From an uncultured Verrucomicrobiota bacterium (GTDB lineage Bacteria > Verrucomicrobiota > Kiritimatiellia > SS1-B-03-39 > UBA6053): a stretch of 56,715 nucleotides of DNA. Shown one piece after another: positions 26,837-35,998 of this stretch. The translations under genes were made by a program, and so were the position numbers. The stretch is taken from NCBI GenBank assembly GCA_937127435.1, contig CAKZLZ010000087.1:1-56715 (forward strand), in the 5' to 3' direction. Every line of letters starts with the position of its first letter. The stretch's first letter is position 1. Under the pieces are notes generated by a model, which was not told where the DNA came from, did not search any database, and was given only the letters and a program-made list of their open reading frames with translations.

Positions 26837-27938
26837 GATACACCTCCCAGGTCTCTTCGGCGCACTTCCGCCAGGAGAATTGGGAGGCTTTTTTGTGTCC
26901 GGCGTTAATCAGGCGCGCACGCCGGTCGGGACTGGAGAGAAGGTTTTCGATGCCGGCAGCCCATTCTTCCGGATCTTTGACGGGGAGTACGATTCCGCCG
27001 TCGCCCACCACTTCCGCCAGCGATCCGCCATCGCTGCTGATGACAGGGCATCCCTGCCGCATGGCTTCCACGGGTGGCAAACCGAACCCCTCATATAGAG
27101 AGGGAAAGAGCAGGGCTTCCGCACGTCGGTAGAGGGCCACCAAATCGTCATCCTCGACGTAATCCAAATGGAGGATGCGGTCGGCTTTGCCATTGGCCTG
27201 CATGGCTTCCAAAATGGGTTCCACTTGCCAGCCTTTCATTCCGCAAAGCACCAGTTTACCGTCAAAATATTTTAAAGCTTCAAACACTTTAAACAGAAAA
27301 AGGTGGTTCTTCCGCGGCTCCAAAGTGCCCACGTGCAAAAGAAAGGGACCGTCGACGCCCAAAGCTTTCACCCGGGCATCCACCTGATTCTCCGGAAGAT
27401 CATTCATGGTGGGTGGTGGACCCAGCAGGGTGGCGCGCACTTTGTCTTCCGGAAGATCAAAGGCCTCGCGCAATTCGTTGGCCATGGTTTCGCTGATGGT
27501 CAAAATTTTGTCCGCGCGTCGGAGAGTTGCCGGCATGCGTTTCCGAAGATAGGAACGGTTTTTCGGCTCCATGGTTTCGGGACATTTGATAAAGCAGCAG
27601 TCGTGGATGTTCACCACCGCCTTGGGACCGGGGGGAAGGGGGGGGATAATGAAATTGGGAAAATGGTGGACCGCCGCCTCCGGAGCGAAACGGGTGTAGG
27701 CCGGGAAACCCAGGCGCTTCCAGCTTTGTTGGATCAGGGCACCGGGTACCGTATGGTAGGGGGATTGCGGGAGTATCTCTTCAGAAAAAGGGGAGCCCCG
27801 GCGGCGGAAATCAAAGTAGAAACCACTTAATTCGTCCTCGCCCCGCAAGGCGGCCAGTTCCGGTACCAAGGTGTGAACATAGCGTCCGACACCTGCACGT
27901 TGATCAATCGCCGCCTGAATATGCATACAAACTTTCAT
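26820..27938 (-). CDS. Family 4 glycosyltransferase (GT-B fold)
   Basis: The 372-residue protein has the GT4 N-terminal GVGRYV glycine loop, LLHVGTLEPRKNH in the middle, and the C-terminal EGFGLPPVEAM motif. In this family the EX7E region of that motif binds the nucleotide-sugar donor. It is probably cytoplasmic and adds sugars to a lipid-linked or surface glycan. No partner genes for polysaccharide synthesis are adjacent. Donor and acceptor are unknown. Confidence 0.9.
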   Translation of the reverse strand: MKVCMHIQAAIDQRAGVGRYVHTLVPELAALRGEDELSGFYFDFRRRGSPFSEEILPQSPYHTVPGALIQQSWKRLGFPAYTRFAPEAAVHHFPNFIIPPLPPGPKAVVNIHDCCFIKCPETMEPKNRSYLRKRMPATLRRADKILTISETMANELREAFDLPEDKVRATLLGPPPTMNDLPENQVDARVKALGVDGPFLLHVGTLEPRKNHLFLFKVFEALKYFDGKLVLCGMKGWQVEPILEAMQANGKADRILHLDYVEDDDLVALYRRAEALLFPSLYEGFGLPPVEAMRQGCPVISSDGGSLAEVVGDGGIVLPVKDPEEWAAGIENLLSSPDRRARLINAGHKKASQFSWRKCAEETWEVYRELGN

Positions 27939-28224
27939 GTACCTTTTCCCTTATGGATAAAGTGGCCGGGAAACAATCCTCTTTCATGGCTATTGGTCGG
28001 GTGGTCTCCCCAAGTGCTGGGCTGGCCTCGGAGCGCGGAGCTATCCAAACCTGAGGTTTGTTCCTGAATAAAGATATCTGCGCGGGCCGGGACAAGCCCA
28101 ACGCTTGCCTGACAAGCATCCGTTGTGGGATGCGCCCGGTCCTGACCGCCCAAAATATTTTTTTATTTCCTAATCCCTACAAATGCAGTAGAGTATTCCG
28201 GTTAACCTAGTATTGGAGGAAAAT

Positions 28225-28788
28225 ATGAAAGAATGGACATGGTTCCAAGCGGGACTTGCGCTCGCCGCCAGTTTTCTTTTGGCGGTTGTGCTGGTGAAAC
28301 CTATCGGGGTTTCCACTCAGTTTGTCATTTTCGACGGGATGGTGGCGCGGGTCGTGCAACCTTCATTGGTTGAAGCAGATGCGTCGGCCAAATCGGGCTA
28401 TACCAGTTCGAATCCCTATTTGAATAAATCAGGGGGGAAATACGCTGCGAATATTGCCAAGCCTCTGAATTACGGTTTTGTGTTTGTACTGGCGATGCTG
28501 GGTGGCGGTTTTTTATCCAGGATTTTACGCAAAGAAAAGTCACTGAAGCAAATTCCCGACGTGCATGAACTTCGTTACGGGAGCAAAGCTTGGCCCCGCT
28601 ATTTGGCCGCATTTATCGGAGGTCAAATTGTGCTTTGGGGGGCAAGGTTGGCGGGGGGATGCACCAGTGGACATATGATGAGCGGGATGATGCAGACCGC
28701 GGTCAGCGGATATCTCTTTGCAGCCGCGGCTTTTGCGGTGGCGGTTCCCACCGCGTTCCTGGTGTATAAAAAGAAAGGAGATGCATGA
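28225..28788 (+). CDS. YeeE/YedE-family membrane protein, first half
   Basis: The 187-residue protein has a YeeE/YedE-type segment with GARLAGGCTSGHMMSG, whose Cys is the likely sulfur-handling residue in thiosulfate transporters of this superfamily. I chose the ATG at 28225 with GGAGG upstream, over a TTG at 28213. The stop overlaps the next gene's start. Together the two form a split transporter, possibly for thiosulfate or another sulfur compound; this is inferred from the family. Confidence 0.85.
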   Translation: MKEWTWFQAGLALAASFLLAVVLVKPIGVSTQFVIFDGMVARVVQPSLVEADASAKSGYTSSNPYLNKSGGKYAANIAKPLNYGFVFVLAMLGGGFLSRILRKEKSLKQIPDVHELRYGSKAWPRYLAAFIGGQIVLWGARLAGGCTSGHMMSGMMQTAVSGYLFAAAAFAVAVPTAFLVYKKKGDA

Positions 28789-29363
28789 TGGAAATCCTAC
28801 TTGCAATCATTCTGGGCGGACTGTTTGGTTTTGTGCTCGAACGGGCCCAGGCCTCCGATCCTGATAAAATCATCGGGATGTTGACCTTACGGGATCTGCA
28901 TTTGATGAAAGCCATTTTTTCCGCCATCGGTATTTCATCCCTGCTCCTGTTTTCAGGAATTGCGCTCGGTTTAATTGAGATCAGTCATTTGTCGATCAAG
29001 GCGATGTATCCCGGCGTATTGCTGGGGGGCGCATTGTTGGGATTGGGATGGGCACTGGCCGGATTCTGTCCGGGCACCGGCATTGTGGCCGCCGGACGCG
29101 GTCGCAAAGACGCTTGGTTTTTTCTGCTGGGAGGTTTGGTGGGTGCCTGGATCTTTACCCTGCAGTTTGCCTTTCTGGAACAGACCGGAATATTTGAGCC
29201 ATGGTTTGGCGGGAAAGCCACTCTGGTGGATACCGGCGCAAAAGGGACAACCGCCCTTTTGGAAGGAAAAGGAATGCTGGTCTTGGCCCTGGTTCTGGGC
29301 TTGATCATGCTGGTAATTGCAAAACTTCTGCCCTTGCGTCCCGGACAAAAACAGGAGCCCTAA
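28785..29363 (+). CDS. YeeE/YedE-family membrane protein, second half
   Basis: The 192-residue membrane protein carries LGWALAGFCPGTGIVAAGRG, the counterpart of the GGCTSGH motif of the preceding gene. The start overlaps the previous stop by four bases (ATGA; a second ATG lies at 28788). In longer relatives such as YeeE both halves are in one chain, so the two proteins probably form one channel. The sulfur-related substrate is inferred from the Cys motifs. Confidence 0.85.
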   Translation: MMEILLAIILGGLFGFVLERAQASDPDKIIGMLTLRDLHLMKAIFSAIGISSLLLFSGIALGLIEISHLSIKAMYPGVLLGGALLGLGWALAGFCPGTGIVAAGRGRKDAWFFLLGGLVGAWIFTLQFAFLEQTGIFEPWFGGKATLVDTGAKGTTALLEGKGMLVLALVLGLIMLVIAKLLPLRPGQKQEP

Positions 29364-29425
29364 ATTGCTGTAAGTCAATGATTGACCTACATTGAATCTA
29401 ACGCTATAAGCCCAATTCCTTAAAC

Positions 29426-29517
29426 GGAGAGATGCCGGAGTGGTCGAACGGGCTCGCCTGGAAAGTGAGTGAGGTTGGAAACAGCTTCCTAGGGTTCGAA
29501 TCCCTATCTCTCCGCCA
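29426..29517 (+). tRNA. tRNA-Ser(GGA)
   Basis: The acceptor stem GGAGAGA pairs with TCTCTCC, with an encoded CCA. The anticodon loop CTGGAAA gives GGA, which reads UCC and UCU. The long variable arm (GAGGTTGGAAACAGCTTCC) and the TTCGAAT T-loop fit tRNA-Ser. Partial copies of its 3' end lie directly downstream. Confidence 0.96.
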
Positions 29518-29735
29518 TTTTTAAAACCCTGCAATCGCAGGGTTTTTTTGTGTCGAGAGATAGGGGTTCGAACCCTAGGTTCCCAGGAGTTCGAACCGAA
29601 GCGAAGCGGAGGAAGCCCGCGTATTCCCGCGGGAGGGAGCTTGCGACCGTCAATCCCTATCTCTCCGCCATTTTTAAAACCCTGCAAACGCAGGGTTTTT
29701 TTGTGCGCATGAGAGATAGGGGTTCGGACCCTAGG
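29499..29735. repeat. Direct and inverted copies of the tRNA-Ser 3' end
   Basis: A 54-base block from the T-arm through the terminator (29499-29552) is repeated at 29652-29705 with one difference in the terminator loop. An inverted copy of the T-arm (GAGAGATAGGGGTTCGAACC onward) lies at 29555-29579, and another at 29711-29735. The pattern resembles the left-over att sites of an element that integrated into the tRNA gene. No integrase is in the window. Confidence 0.85.
29524..29549 (+). terminator. Intrinsic terminator after tRNA-Ser
   Basis: AAAACCCTGC faces GCAGGGTTTTTTT with a four-base loop (AATC), a classic GC stem followed by seven T. A near-identical copy, loop AAAC, lies at 29677-29702 as part of the tRNA 3' duplication. 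Confidence 0.9.
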
Positions 29736-29746
29736 GTCCTCGGCGC

Positions 29747-30658
29747 TTAGTCCCCGGAGGGAATCGACAGGGCGCGGGCTTTTTGCCGGTATTGGGTCGG
29801 GGATTGTTTTAAATGCTTTTTAAAGCAGCGGGTGAAATAATTTCCATCGGAAAATCCGCAGGCAAAGGCGATTTCGGTCACGCTCATCGGACTCTCGCGT
29901 AAGAGGGAGGAGGCGTGTTGAATTCTGACTTCCAGGAGATGTTCAATGGGTGAGCGTCCGAGACACTGCTTGAAGATTCTGCAGAACTGGCGTTCGGAAA
30001 GGTGTGAGGTGGCCGCCAATTGTGGTAAGCTGATTTTTTCGGCGTAGTTGGTTTCTAAAAAGGCGATGGCTTTGCCGATCCGTAACAAATCCATGGACTC
30101 GGATGCATGCACATTTTCCGAATACCAGCGGGAGAAGTGAACGCAAAGTTGCATAAAGGCTCCTTTGGCCATGACCCGGTAACCTCCGTGATGATCCCGG
30201 ATTTCCGCTTCAAGTTGCCGCACAACCGGCAACACGGTTTGGAGTTGTTGAGAGGAGAGCTGCAGCCGGCTTTCAAAATTATGTTGGGAGCGATAAGCCG
30301 GTTCCAAAAAGAACAGCGCATGAAATCCGGGCAGGGCGCGAATATCCCATGAGGCCATGGAAAGTCCTTCTTTGTCAAAGAGGATATTCACCAGAGACAA
30401 ATCGCAAAGCTCCAAATATTGATGCGCCTGTCTGGGCGAAATGACAAAAGCATCCCCGCTGCGGACGGGATAACATTGTCGGTCAATGGCGTGAATGGCG
30501 GTTCCTCCGAGGATGATCACCAATTCGTGAAAATCGTGTCCATGAAGTGGGAATTCCGGTTGCGGATCGCGGATCAAAACCTGCAAAGGCAGGCTGGCAT
30601 CTTCAAAAAAGTCTTTTTTATGAAGTTTTTCAGGCCTTGAGCTGGCAGAATGTATCAT
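29747..30658 (-). CDS. AraC-family regulator, probable rhamnose regulator
   Basis: The 303-residue protein has an N-terminal cupin-like sensor (PEFPLHGHDFHELVIILGG). Two C-terminal helix-turn-helices of the AraC type follow (ISLPQLAATSHLSERQFCRI, then EIAFACGFSDGNYFTRCFKK). It is divergent from rhaA across a 97-base gap, like rhaS/rhaR regulators elsewhere, so L-rhamnose sensing is a reasonable inference. The exact operator is not clear. Confidence 0.9.
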   Translation of the reverse strand: MIHSASSRPEKLHKKDFFEDASLPLQVLIRDPQPEFPLHGHDFHELVIILGGTAIHAIDRQCYPVRSGDAFVISPRQAHQYLELCDLSLVNILFDKEGLSMASWDIRALPGFHALFFLEPAYRSQHNFESRLQLSSQQLQTVLPVVRQLEAEIRDHHGGYRVMAKGAFMQLCVHFSRWYSENVHASESMDLLRIGKAIAFLETNYAEKISLPQLAATSHLSERQFCRIFKQCLGRSPIEHLLEVRIQHASSLLRESPMSVTEIAFACGFSDGNYFTRCFKKHLKQSPTQYRQKARALSIPSGD

Positions 30659-30755
30659 GTCCGGATTGTGCTATAAAATGTCCAAATTCTCAAGGCAAAG
30701 ACTTGGAAATTGTGGTAAATTCTTATTTTTTAGACAATCATTAAGGAGACCGTCC

Positions 30756-32015
30756 ATGCCCCATTCCTCAACCTATGAAGCCGCAAAAGCCCGTTATGCC
30801 GAATATGGTATTGATACCGATGCCGCGATTCAAAAAGCCCTGGCTCTTCCCATTTCTCTGCATTGTTGGCAGTCGGATGATGTGGTGGGCTTTGAAACCA
30901 AACCCGAAGGCTTGGCCGGCGGGGGGATTCTGGCCACGGGGAATTATCCCGGACGTGCACGCAACGGCGAAGAGGCCCGCGCGGATATTTGCAAAGCCAT
31001 GTCATTGATTCCCGGTACCCAACGGGTGAATGTGCATGCCTGTTATTCCGAGACGGATCATTATGTGGACCGGGATGAAATGGACGCATCCTGTTTCCAA
31101 AAATGGATGGACTGGGCCAAAGAACAGAAGGTTTGCCTGGATTTCAACCCGACCTTTTTCGCCCATCCGAAAGCAGAAGACGGCTTTACTTTGTCCCATC
31201 CGGATAAAGAGATTCGTGATTTCTGGATTCAGCACGGCAAAGCCTGCCGTAAAATTGCGGAAGCCATGGCCGATGCACAGGGCTCCCCCTGTTACGTAAA
31301 CTGGTGGACCCCTGATGGTGCCAAAGATTTGCCGGCGGACCGTTTTGGTCCCCGTGCGCGGATGGCCGCATCTTATGATGAAATCCGGAAAGATGATTCG
31401 GTGGACACCTCCAAGTGTGTGGACTTTATTGAAAGCAAGCTATTCGGGATTGGCTCAGAAGAGTATGTCGTCAGTTCCTCGGAATTCTGTGCGGACTACG
31501 CGCTCAGTCGCGGCATGGGCCTGTGTATGGATATGGGCCACTACCATCCCACCGAAACCATTCATGGAAAAATCTCCAGCCATCTTCAGTTTATGGATAA
31601 ACTGCTGTTGCATGTCAGTCGCCCCCTGCGCTGGGATTCGGATCATGTGGTGTTGTTTAATGATGATCTGAAAAATGTATTTCTTGAAATTCAACGCGGG
31701 AATGCCTGGGAGAAGGTGATTCTGGCTTTGGATTTCTTCGACGCCTCGATCAACCGCATTGGTGCGTACGTGATCGGAACCCGCGCGGCCAGGGAAGGGA
31801 TTTTGTATGCGCTTCTCGATCCCACGGCGGAATTACAAAGCTATGAAGCGAAAGGGCAAAACACCCATCGGCTCGGACTCATGGAAGCCTTCAAGACCAT
31901 GCCGTTCGGTGCGGTATGGGACGAGCTTTGTGCGCAGGCCGGGGTGCCGGTGGGTTCAAGTTGGTTGAGTGAAATGGAGCAATACGAAAAAGATGTGCTT
32001 CTGACCCGGTCCTAA
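30756..32015 (+). CDS. rhaA: L-rhamnose isomerase
   Basis: RhaA converts L-rhamnose to L-rhamnulose. The 419-residue protein matches the family length and motifs: ISLHCWQSDDVVGFE near the start, a metal-site MDMGHYHPTETIHG, and VALDFFDASIN-like LALDFFDASIN. The ATG at 30756 has AAGGAG nine bases upstream. The in-frame TTG and ATG codons upstream of it lie in the intergenic region and are not convincing starts. No rhaB or rhaD is adjacent, so the rest of the pathway must be elsewhere. A strong hairpin follows the stop. Confidence 0.96.
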   Translation: MPHSSTYEAAKARYAEYGIDTDAAIQKALALPISLHCWQSDDVVGFETKPEGLAGGGILATGNYPGRARNGEEARADICKAMSLIPGTQRVNVHACYSETDHYVDRDEMDASCFQKWMDWAKEQKVCLDFNPTFFAHPKAEDGFTLSHPDKEIRDFWIQHGKACRKIAEAMADAQGSPCYVNWWTPDGAKDLPADRFGPRARMAASYDEIRKDDSVDTSKCVDFIESKLFGIGSEEYVVSSSEFCADYALSRGMGLCMDMGHYHPTETIHGKISSHLQFMDKLLLHVSRPLRWDSDHVVLFNDDLKNVFLEIQRGNAWEKVILALDFFDASINRIGAYVIGTRAAREGILYALLDPTAELQSYEAKGQNTHRLGLMEAFKTMPFGAVWDELCAQAGVPVGSSWLSEMEQYEKDVLLTRS

Positions 32016-32027
32016 TCCGGGAAACTT

Positions 32028-32065
32028 CAGAACCCGGGCGATGGTCTTTTGGGTCCCGGGTTCTG
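32028..32065 (+). terminator. Hairpin after rhaA
   Basis: CAGAACCCGGG at 32028-32038 pairs perfectly with CCCGGGTTCTG at 32055-32065, with a 16-base loop that contains TTTT. It lies 12 bases after the rhaA stop and is a likely terminator or 3' stabiliser, although the T-run is not at the foot. Confidence 0.65.
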
Positions 32066-32240
32066 ATCTAACTTGTTTTGGGGTTTAGGTGTTTTGCACG
32101 AATCCGTAAAAAATAATAAACTGAAATATGTTATCCTATTTGGGTGAATAACCCTTATTCTTATAAATTTAAGGGAATTTAAATTCATGATAGTCAAGTA
32201 GTTGTGTATTTTGTAAACTGGGCGAAGCTGAATAGTTCTG

Positions 32241-32624
32241 ATGCCCTCTTTATTAAAATTACTCTTGTTCCCCTTAGACTTGATTTATCTCACCTGGGAT
32301 ATGTTTCGAATCTCTATGGACCGTTTTGTCTATTTTCCAATCAGACCTGAGCGTGATCAACCTTGTATTTTCTGTAAAGGGATTGACTGCGGGTACCGGC
32401 CCCGGCGTTTACCCCCGGGATTAAAGAAGTATCGGAATCGTTGGGTGGGGCTTTGGGTACAGCCCTGTATCGTAAAGGATATCTCCAAATCGAAGAAAAC
32501 AAGGCACGCTTGTTTTCAAGACGGGGGCTTTGTGAAATATTCCGGATGGATTCCGTTCTTATTCCTGCTGTTGCTGGTATTCTGGGCAGGACTTTTCCTG
32601 ATAACCCGAAGCCGGTTTTTCTGA
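32241..32624 (+). CDS. Uncharacterised two-helix membrane protein with cysteines
   Basis: The 127-residue protein has an N-terminal hydrophobic segment (LLKLLLFPLDLIYLTW) and a C-terminal one (WIPFLFLLLLVFWAGLFLI). The loop between them holds CIFCKGIDCGYRP and later Cys and His residues, a possible metal site. I do not recognise a family. It ends 44 bases before the nuclease gene on the same strand. Confidence 0.6.
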   Translation: MPSLLKLLLFPLDLIYLTWDMFRISMDRFVYFPIRPERDQPCIFCKGIDCGYRPRRLPPGLKKYRNRWVGLWVQPCIVKDISKSKKTRHACFQDGGFVKYSGWIPFLFLLLLVFWAGLFLITRSRFF

Positions 32625-32668
32625 AAAGGCTTGCTTGCAAGTTGCCGGAATTTCTTCAGCATTTCGGC

Positions 32669-33457
32669 ATGCACAAGTTCAGAAGTATTCGAAACGGCAT
32701 TTGGCTGGTTTTCCTTATTGGGATGACGGTACAGGCCCGTGAATGGACGGAATTGGACGGGGTGGCGTATGAAGAAAATGATGCCAATGACGGGGACAGC
32801 TTTCATGCAAAGCGCAATTCCTCCAAATATCTGTTACGGCTCTACTTTGTGGATACCCCGGAGACCGACCAGCGCTATCCCGACCGGGTGCAGACGCAAG
32901 CGGAATATTTCGGGGTGACCCCGGAACAGGCGGTGGAAGGAGCCAAAGAGGCTGCCGAGTATGTCCGGAAATTATTAAAAGACAAACCGCTGACCGTGCA
33001 CACCCGTTATGCCAATGCCCGGGGCGCCAGTGCCATGAAGCGGTATTACTCTATGGTGGAAGTGGACGGACGGTGGTTGAGTGAACTCCTGGTTGAGCAG
33101 GGTTATGCCCGGGTCTACGGGATGGGGAGTGAATTGCCTGACGGGACTTCGCAGGAAAAATACTGGTCCAGGCTGCGAAAACTTGAAAAAGAGGCCAAAG
33201 AAAAAAACCGGGGACTTTGGGGCGTGGCCTCCGGCGAACTGGATGTCACGCAGTTGAAGCCGGGACAGGAAGTGACCTTGCCCCGTGCCACCATGATTTT
33301 CCGTTCAGAACCGCCGCACCAGGTGGTAGGGCAACTGCCTGCGGAGTGGGCGGTAACCCTGGGGCCGGTTTCCCGTCCGGGATTCCGGCAAGTGACCTTC
33401 ACCAGTCCCGGTGGTTCGGTGTTTACCGGGGACTTGCAGGAAAGCGCGTTAAAATAA
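32669..33457 (+). CDS. Exported thermonuclease-like (SNase) protein
   Basis: The ATG at 32669 gives 262 residues with a signal peptide (NGIWLVFLIGMTVQA). The staphylococcal-nuclease domain shows DGDSFHAKRN, LRLYFVDTPETDQRYP with the catalytic Arg, and ending EKNRGLWG. About 75 C-terminal residues form a separate, SH3-like or beta-rich tail. An earlier in-frame start at 32441 would overlap the preceding gene and remove the signal peptide, so I rejected it. It is probably a periplasmic or secreted nuclease. Confidence 0.88.
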   Translation: MHKFRSIRNGIWLVFLIGMTVQAREWTELDGVAYEENDANDGDSFHAKRNSSKYLLRLYFVDTPETDQRYPDRVQTQAEYFGVTPEQAVEGAKEAAEYVRKLLKDKPLTVHTRYANARGASAMKRYYSMVEVDGRWLSELLVEQGYARVYGMGSELPDGTSQEKYWSRLRKLEKEAKEKNRGLWGVASGELDVTQLKPGQEVTLPRATMIFRSEPPHQVVGQLPAEWAVTLGPVSRPGFRQVTFTSPGGSVFTGDLQESALK

Positions 33458-33517
33458 TTCGCTGAAATTGTCTTCCTGCACCTTGCAACCTTTCCTGCTC
33501 TGAATTAGGATGGATTT

Positions 33518-35998
33518 ATGCTTCCGATTACCGACCACGTACTCATTTTCACGATCATTATTTCCATGATTTTGTTGGCCCCTTTGTTGGGAGCCCTGCT
33601 GCGCATTCCGGATATGGTCTTGTTGCTGATCGCGGGAGCGGCCCTGGGAGCGGACGGTTTCGGTATTCTGGAACGGAACGAAGCCATTACCCTGTTCGGG
33701 GAAATCGGTTTGCTGTACATCATGTTTCTGGCCGGTCTGGAAATTGATCTCTATGAATTCTCCCGTACCAAATTTAAAAGTATTAGTTTTGGATTTGTCA
33801 CTTTCCTGATTCCCCAGGTGTTGGGGGCGGTGGTGGTGTATTATGTGTTGGGCAATTGGACCTGGTCGGCAGCCATCCTTATGGCGTCGATGTTTGCTTC
33901 GCACACTTTGCTGGCTTATCCGGTGGCAGCAAAATTGGGGATACAGCGCTCGCAGCCGGTGACCATTTCGGTGGGGGCGACCATTGTGACCGATACCCTC
34001 GCGCTGTTGGTTTTGGCGGTGATTGTGGATGCCTCCCACGATATCGAATTGAATGCACAGTTCTGGGGGGGATTGGTGCTGGCTTTGCTGGTGTTGGTTT
34101 TTGCCATTGCCCTCATCATTCCCCGCCTGGCCCGCTGGTTCTTTAAACACGTAAGTGAGTCCGGAGGCACGCAATTTTTGTTTGTGCTTACCGTGGTTTG
34201 TGCCTGTGCGTATTTTTCCCAGTATGCACGGATGAAACCGTTGATCGGCGCCTTTCTGGCCGGGGCCGCGCTTAACCGTCAAATTCCGGAACACAGCGCA
34301 TTAATGAACCGTTTAGAGTTTGTGGGCAATTATTTGTTTATTCCCTTCTTCCTGATTTCAGTCGGCATGCTGGTTGATCCGGCAGTCTTGGTGGCGGATC
34401 CGGAAACCTGGAAAGTGATTGGGGTCATGGTGGGCATGGTGGTGGTCACCAAGTTCCTGGCAGCCTGGATTGCCGGATGGGTGTTTGGGTACAAAACCCA
34501 GGAACGGAATGTGATGTTCGGACTCACCGTGGTGCAGGCGGCCGCCACCCTGGCCGCGGCGTTGGTGGGCTTTGATGCCGGACTGTTAAATGATGCGGCC
34601 TTGAACGGGGCCATTGCGATGATCATGGTCACGGTTCCCCTGGGCAGTTGGGTGGTGCAGCGCGCCGGACGGAAAATGGCCCTGGCGGATGTGGGCACCA
34701 CCCGGGTGCTCCGCCTGGAGCAGCGTTTGCTGATTGCGGTTCATAAACCGGAAATGGCGGTGTCGCTGATGGAGATGGGCTTGCTCTTGCGGGACAAAGC
34801 CACGCCCGGCGGACTGTATCCGCTCACCATCGTATCGGATCAGCATGACACGGATGTCGCGGTGACCAACGGCGAAAAATTATTGGCCCAGTGTATTAAC
34901 CGCGCTTCGGCCGCCAGTATGGAAGTGGAACCTCAGTTGCGGGTGGATATCAACGCCGTCGACGGTATCGTGCGTGGCGTGCGAGAATTGCGGGCCACCA
35001 CGGTGATCTCGGGATGGAATGAAAGGCCCACGCCGGGGACACGCATTTTTGGCACCACCCAGCACAATCTTACCGCGGTCTGTCCTTCCCGGGTGATGCT
35101 CTGTCGTTTACCCAAACCCCTGGCCACCAATAAAATTCTCCGGGTGCCGATGCCGCCGCTCTCCGAGTACCGGAACGATCTGAATACCCTGATACGTGAA
35201 AGCAAACATTTGGCCAAGCAGGCCGGGGTGAAGATTCATCTTTATCTGAGCGGTCCCTCCGCGGAAAAATTACAGGACGCATTTGAAAACATGCAACCCG
35301 GTTGCGAAACCAAAGTGACGCTGTGTAAAACCTGGAAAGAGTGCCGGCAAAAACTGTTTGCCGATATCGGTGCGGACGATTTGGTTCTACTTCCGCAAAT
35401 TCGTCGGGATACTGCCCTGTGGACACCGACCCTCGATCCGCTGCCCGAATTGATGGCCCGCCAGTTCCCGGATAACAATTTGATCGTGGTGTATCCTGAA
35501 ACTGAAAGTCAGGAGGATTTCCAGGGGCCGGTCGCTTTGCCGGCGGATGACTCCTTCCCTGAAATCCGGGGGGTCGACTTCTCTACGGATCACCCTGCAG
35601 AAGCATGTATTGCGCAACTCATGACCGAAGGACTGCCCGAAGATCCTGAAATGGTGGGCGAGGCGATTCCCGCCCTGATCGATTCGGCCAAGTTAACCCC
35701 GGTGGCTTTGGCAAAAGATGTGATTTTACTGCATGGACATTGTGGGAACCGGGTGGGTCCGCTTATCCTGGTGGGAGTGGGGGACCCGATTTCCCCCTTC
35801 TTCGAACAGGAAAATGCTCCCCGAATTTTGATTAGCCTGCTCAGTCCCCGGGATGATTCTCCTGAAATTCATTTGCGCTCCCTGGCCCGGGTGGCCAAAC
35901 GGTTCCGTCAGACCGGGATTCGGGATCAATTGGAAAATGCCACCCGCGCCGTCGATGTCTGTCGGATCCTTGCAGATGCGGGCGGGGAAAACTCCTAG
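33518..35998 (+). CDS. CPA2-family cation:proton antiporter with a cytoplasmic C-terminal domain
   Basis: The 826-residue protein has about 12 membrane helices in the first 390 residues (VLIFTIIISMILLAPLLGAL, FLAGLEIDL, IGAFLAGAALNRQIPEHSAL), typical of KefB/NapA-type Na+ or K+/H+ exchangers. The C-terminal half, about 430 residues, is soluble. It shows two alpha/beta repeats resembling universal-stress-protein domains (for example ATTVISGWNERPTPGTRIFG) and not the TrkA-N domain of Kef. Ion selectivity cannot be read. Confidence 0.92.
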   Translation: MLPITDHVLIFTIIISMILLAPLLGALLRIPDMVLLLIAGAALGADGFGILERNEAITLFGEIGLLYIMFLAGLEIDLYEFSRTKFKSISFGFVTFLIPQVLGAVVVYYVLGNWTWSAAILMASMFASHTLLAYPVAAKLGIQRSQPVTISVGATIVTDTLALLVLAVIVDASHDIELNAQFWGGLVLALLVLVFAIALIIPRLARWFFKHVSESGGTQFLFVLTVVCACAYFSQYARMKPLIGAFLAGAALNRQIPEHSALMNRLEFVGNYLFIPFFLISVGMLVDPAVLVADPETWKVIGVMVGMVVVTKFLAAWIAGWVFGYKTQERNVMFGLTVVQAAATLAAALVGFDAGLLNDAALNGAIAMIMVTVPLGSWVVQRAGRKMALADVGTTRVLRLEQRLLIAVHKPEMAVSLMEMGLLLRDKATPGGLYPLTIVSDQHDTDVAVTNGEKLLAQCINRASAASMEVEPQLRVDINAVDGIVRGVRELRATTVISGWNERPTPGTRIFGTTQHNLTAVCPSRVMLCRLPKPLATNKILRVPMPPLSEYRNDLNTLIRESKHLAKQAGVKIHLYLSGPSAEKLQDAFENMQPGCETKVTLCKTWKECRQKLFADIGADDLVLLPQIRRDTALWTPTLDPLPELMARQFPDNNLIVVYPETESQEDFQGPVALPADDSFPEIRGVDFSTDHPAEACIAQLMTEGLPEDPEMVGEAIPALIDSAKLTPVALAKDVILLHGHCGNRVGPLILVGVGDPISPFFEQENAPRILISLLSPRDDSPEIHLRSLARVAKRFRQTGIRDQLENATRAVDVCRILADAGGENS

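Noticed and set aside
28971..29687. A 238-residue minus-strand gene across the tRNA
   Set aside because: It crosses the tRNA-Ser gene, its terminator and the second transporter gene.
33449..34294. A minus-strand Gln- and His-rich protein
   Set aside because: It lies opposite the antiporter membrane domain; the residue bias follows from hydrophobic codons on the other strand.
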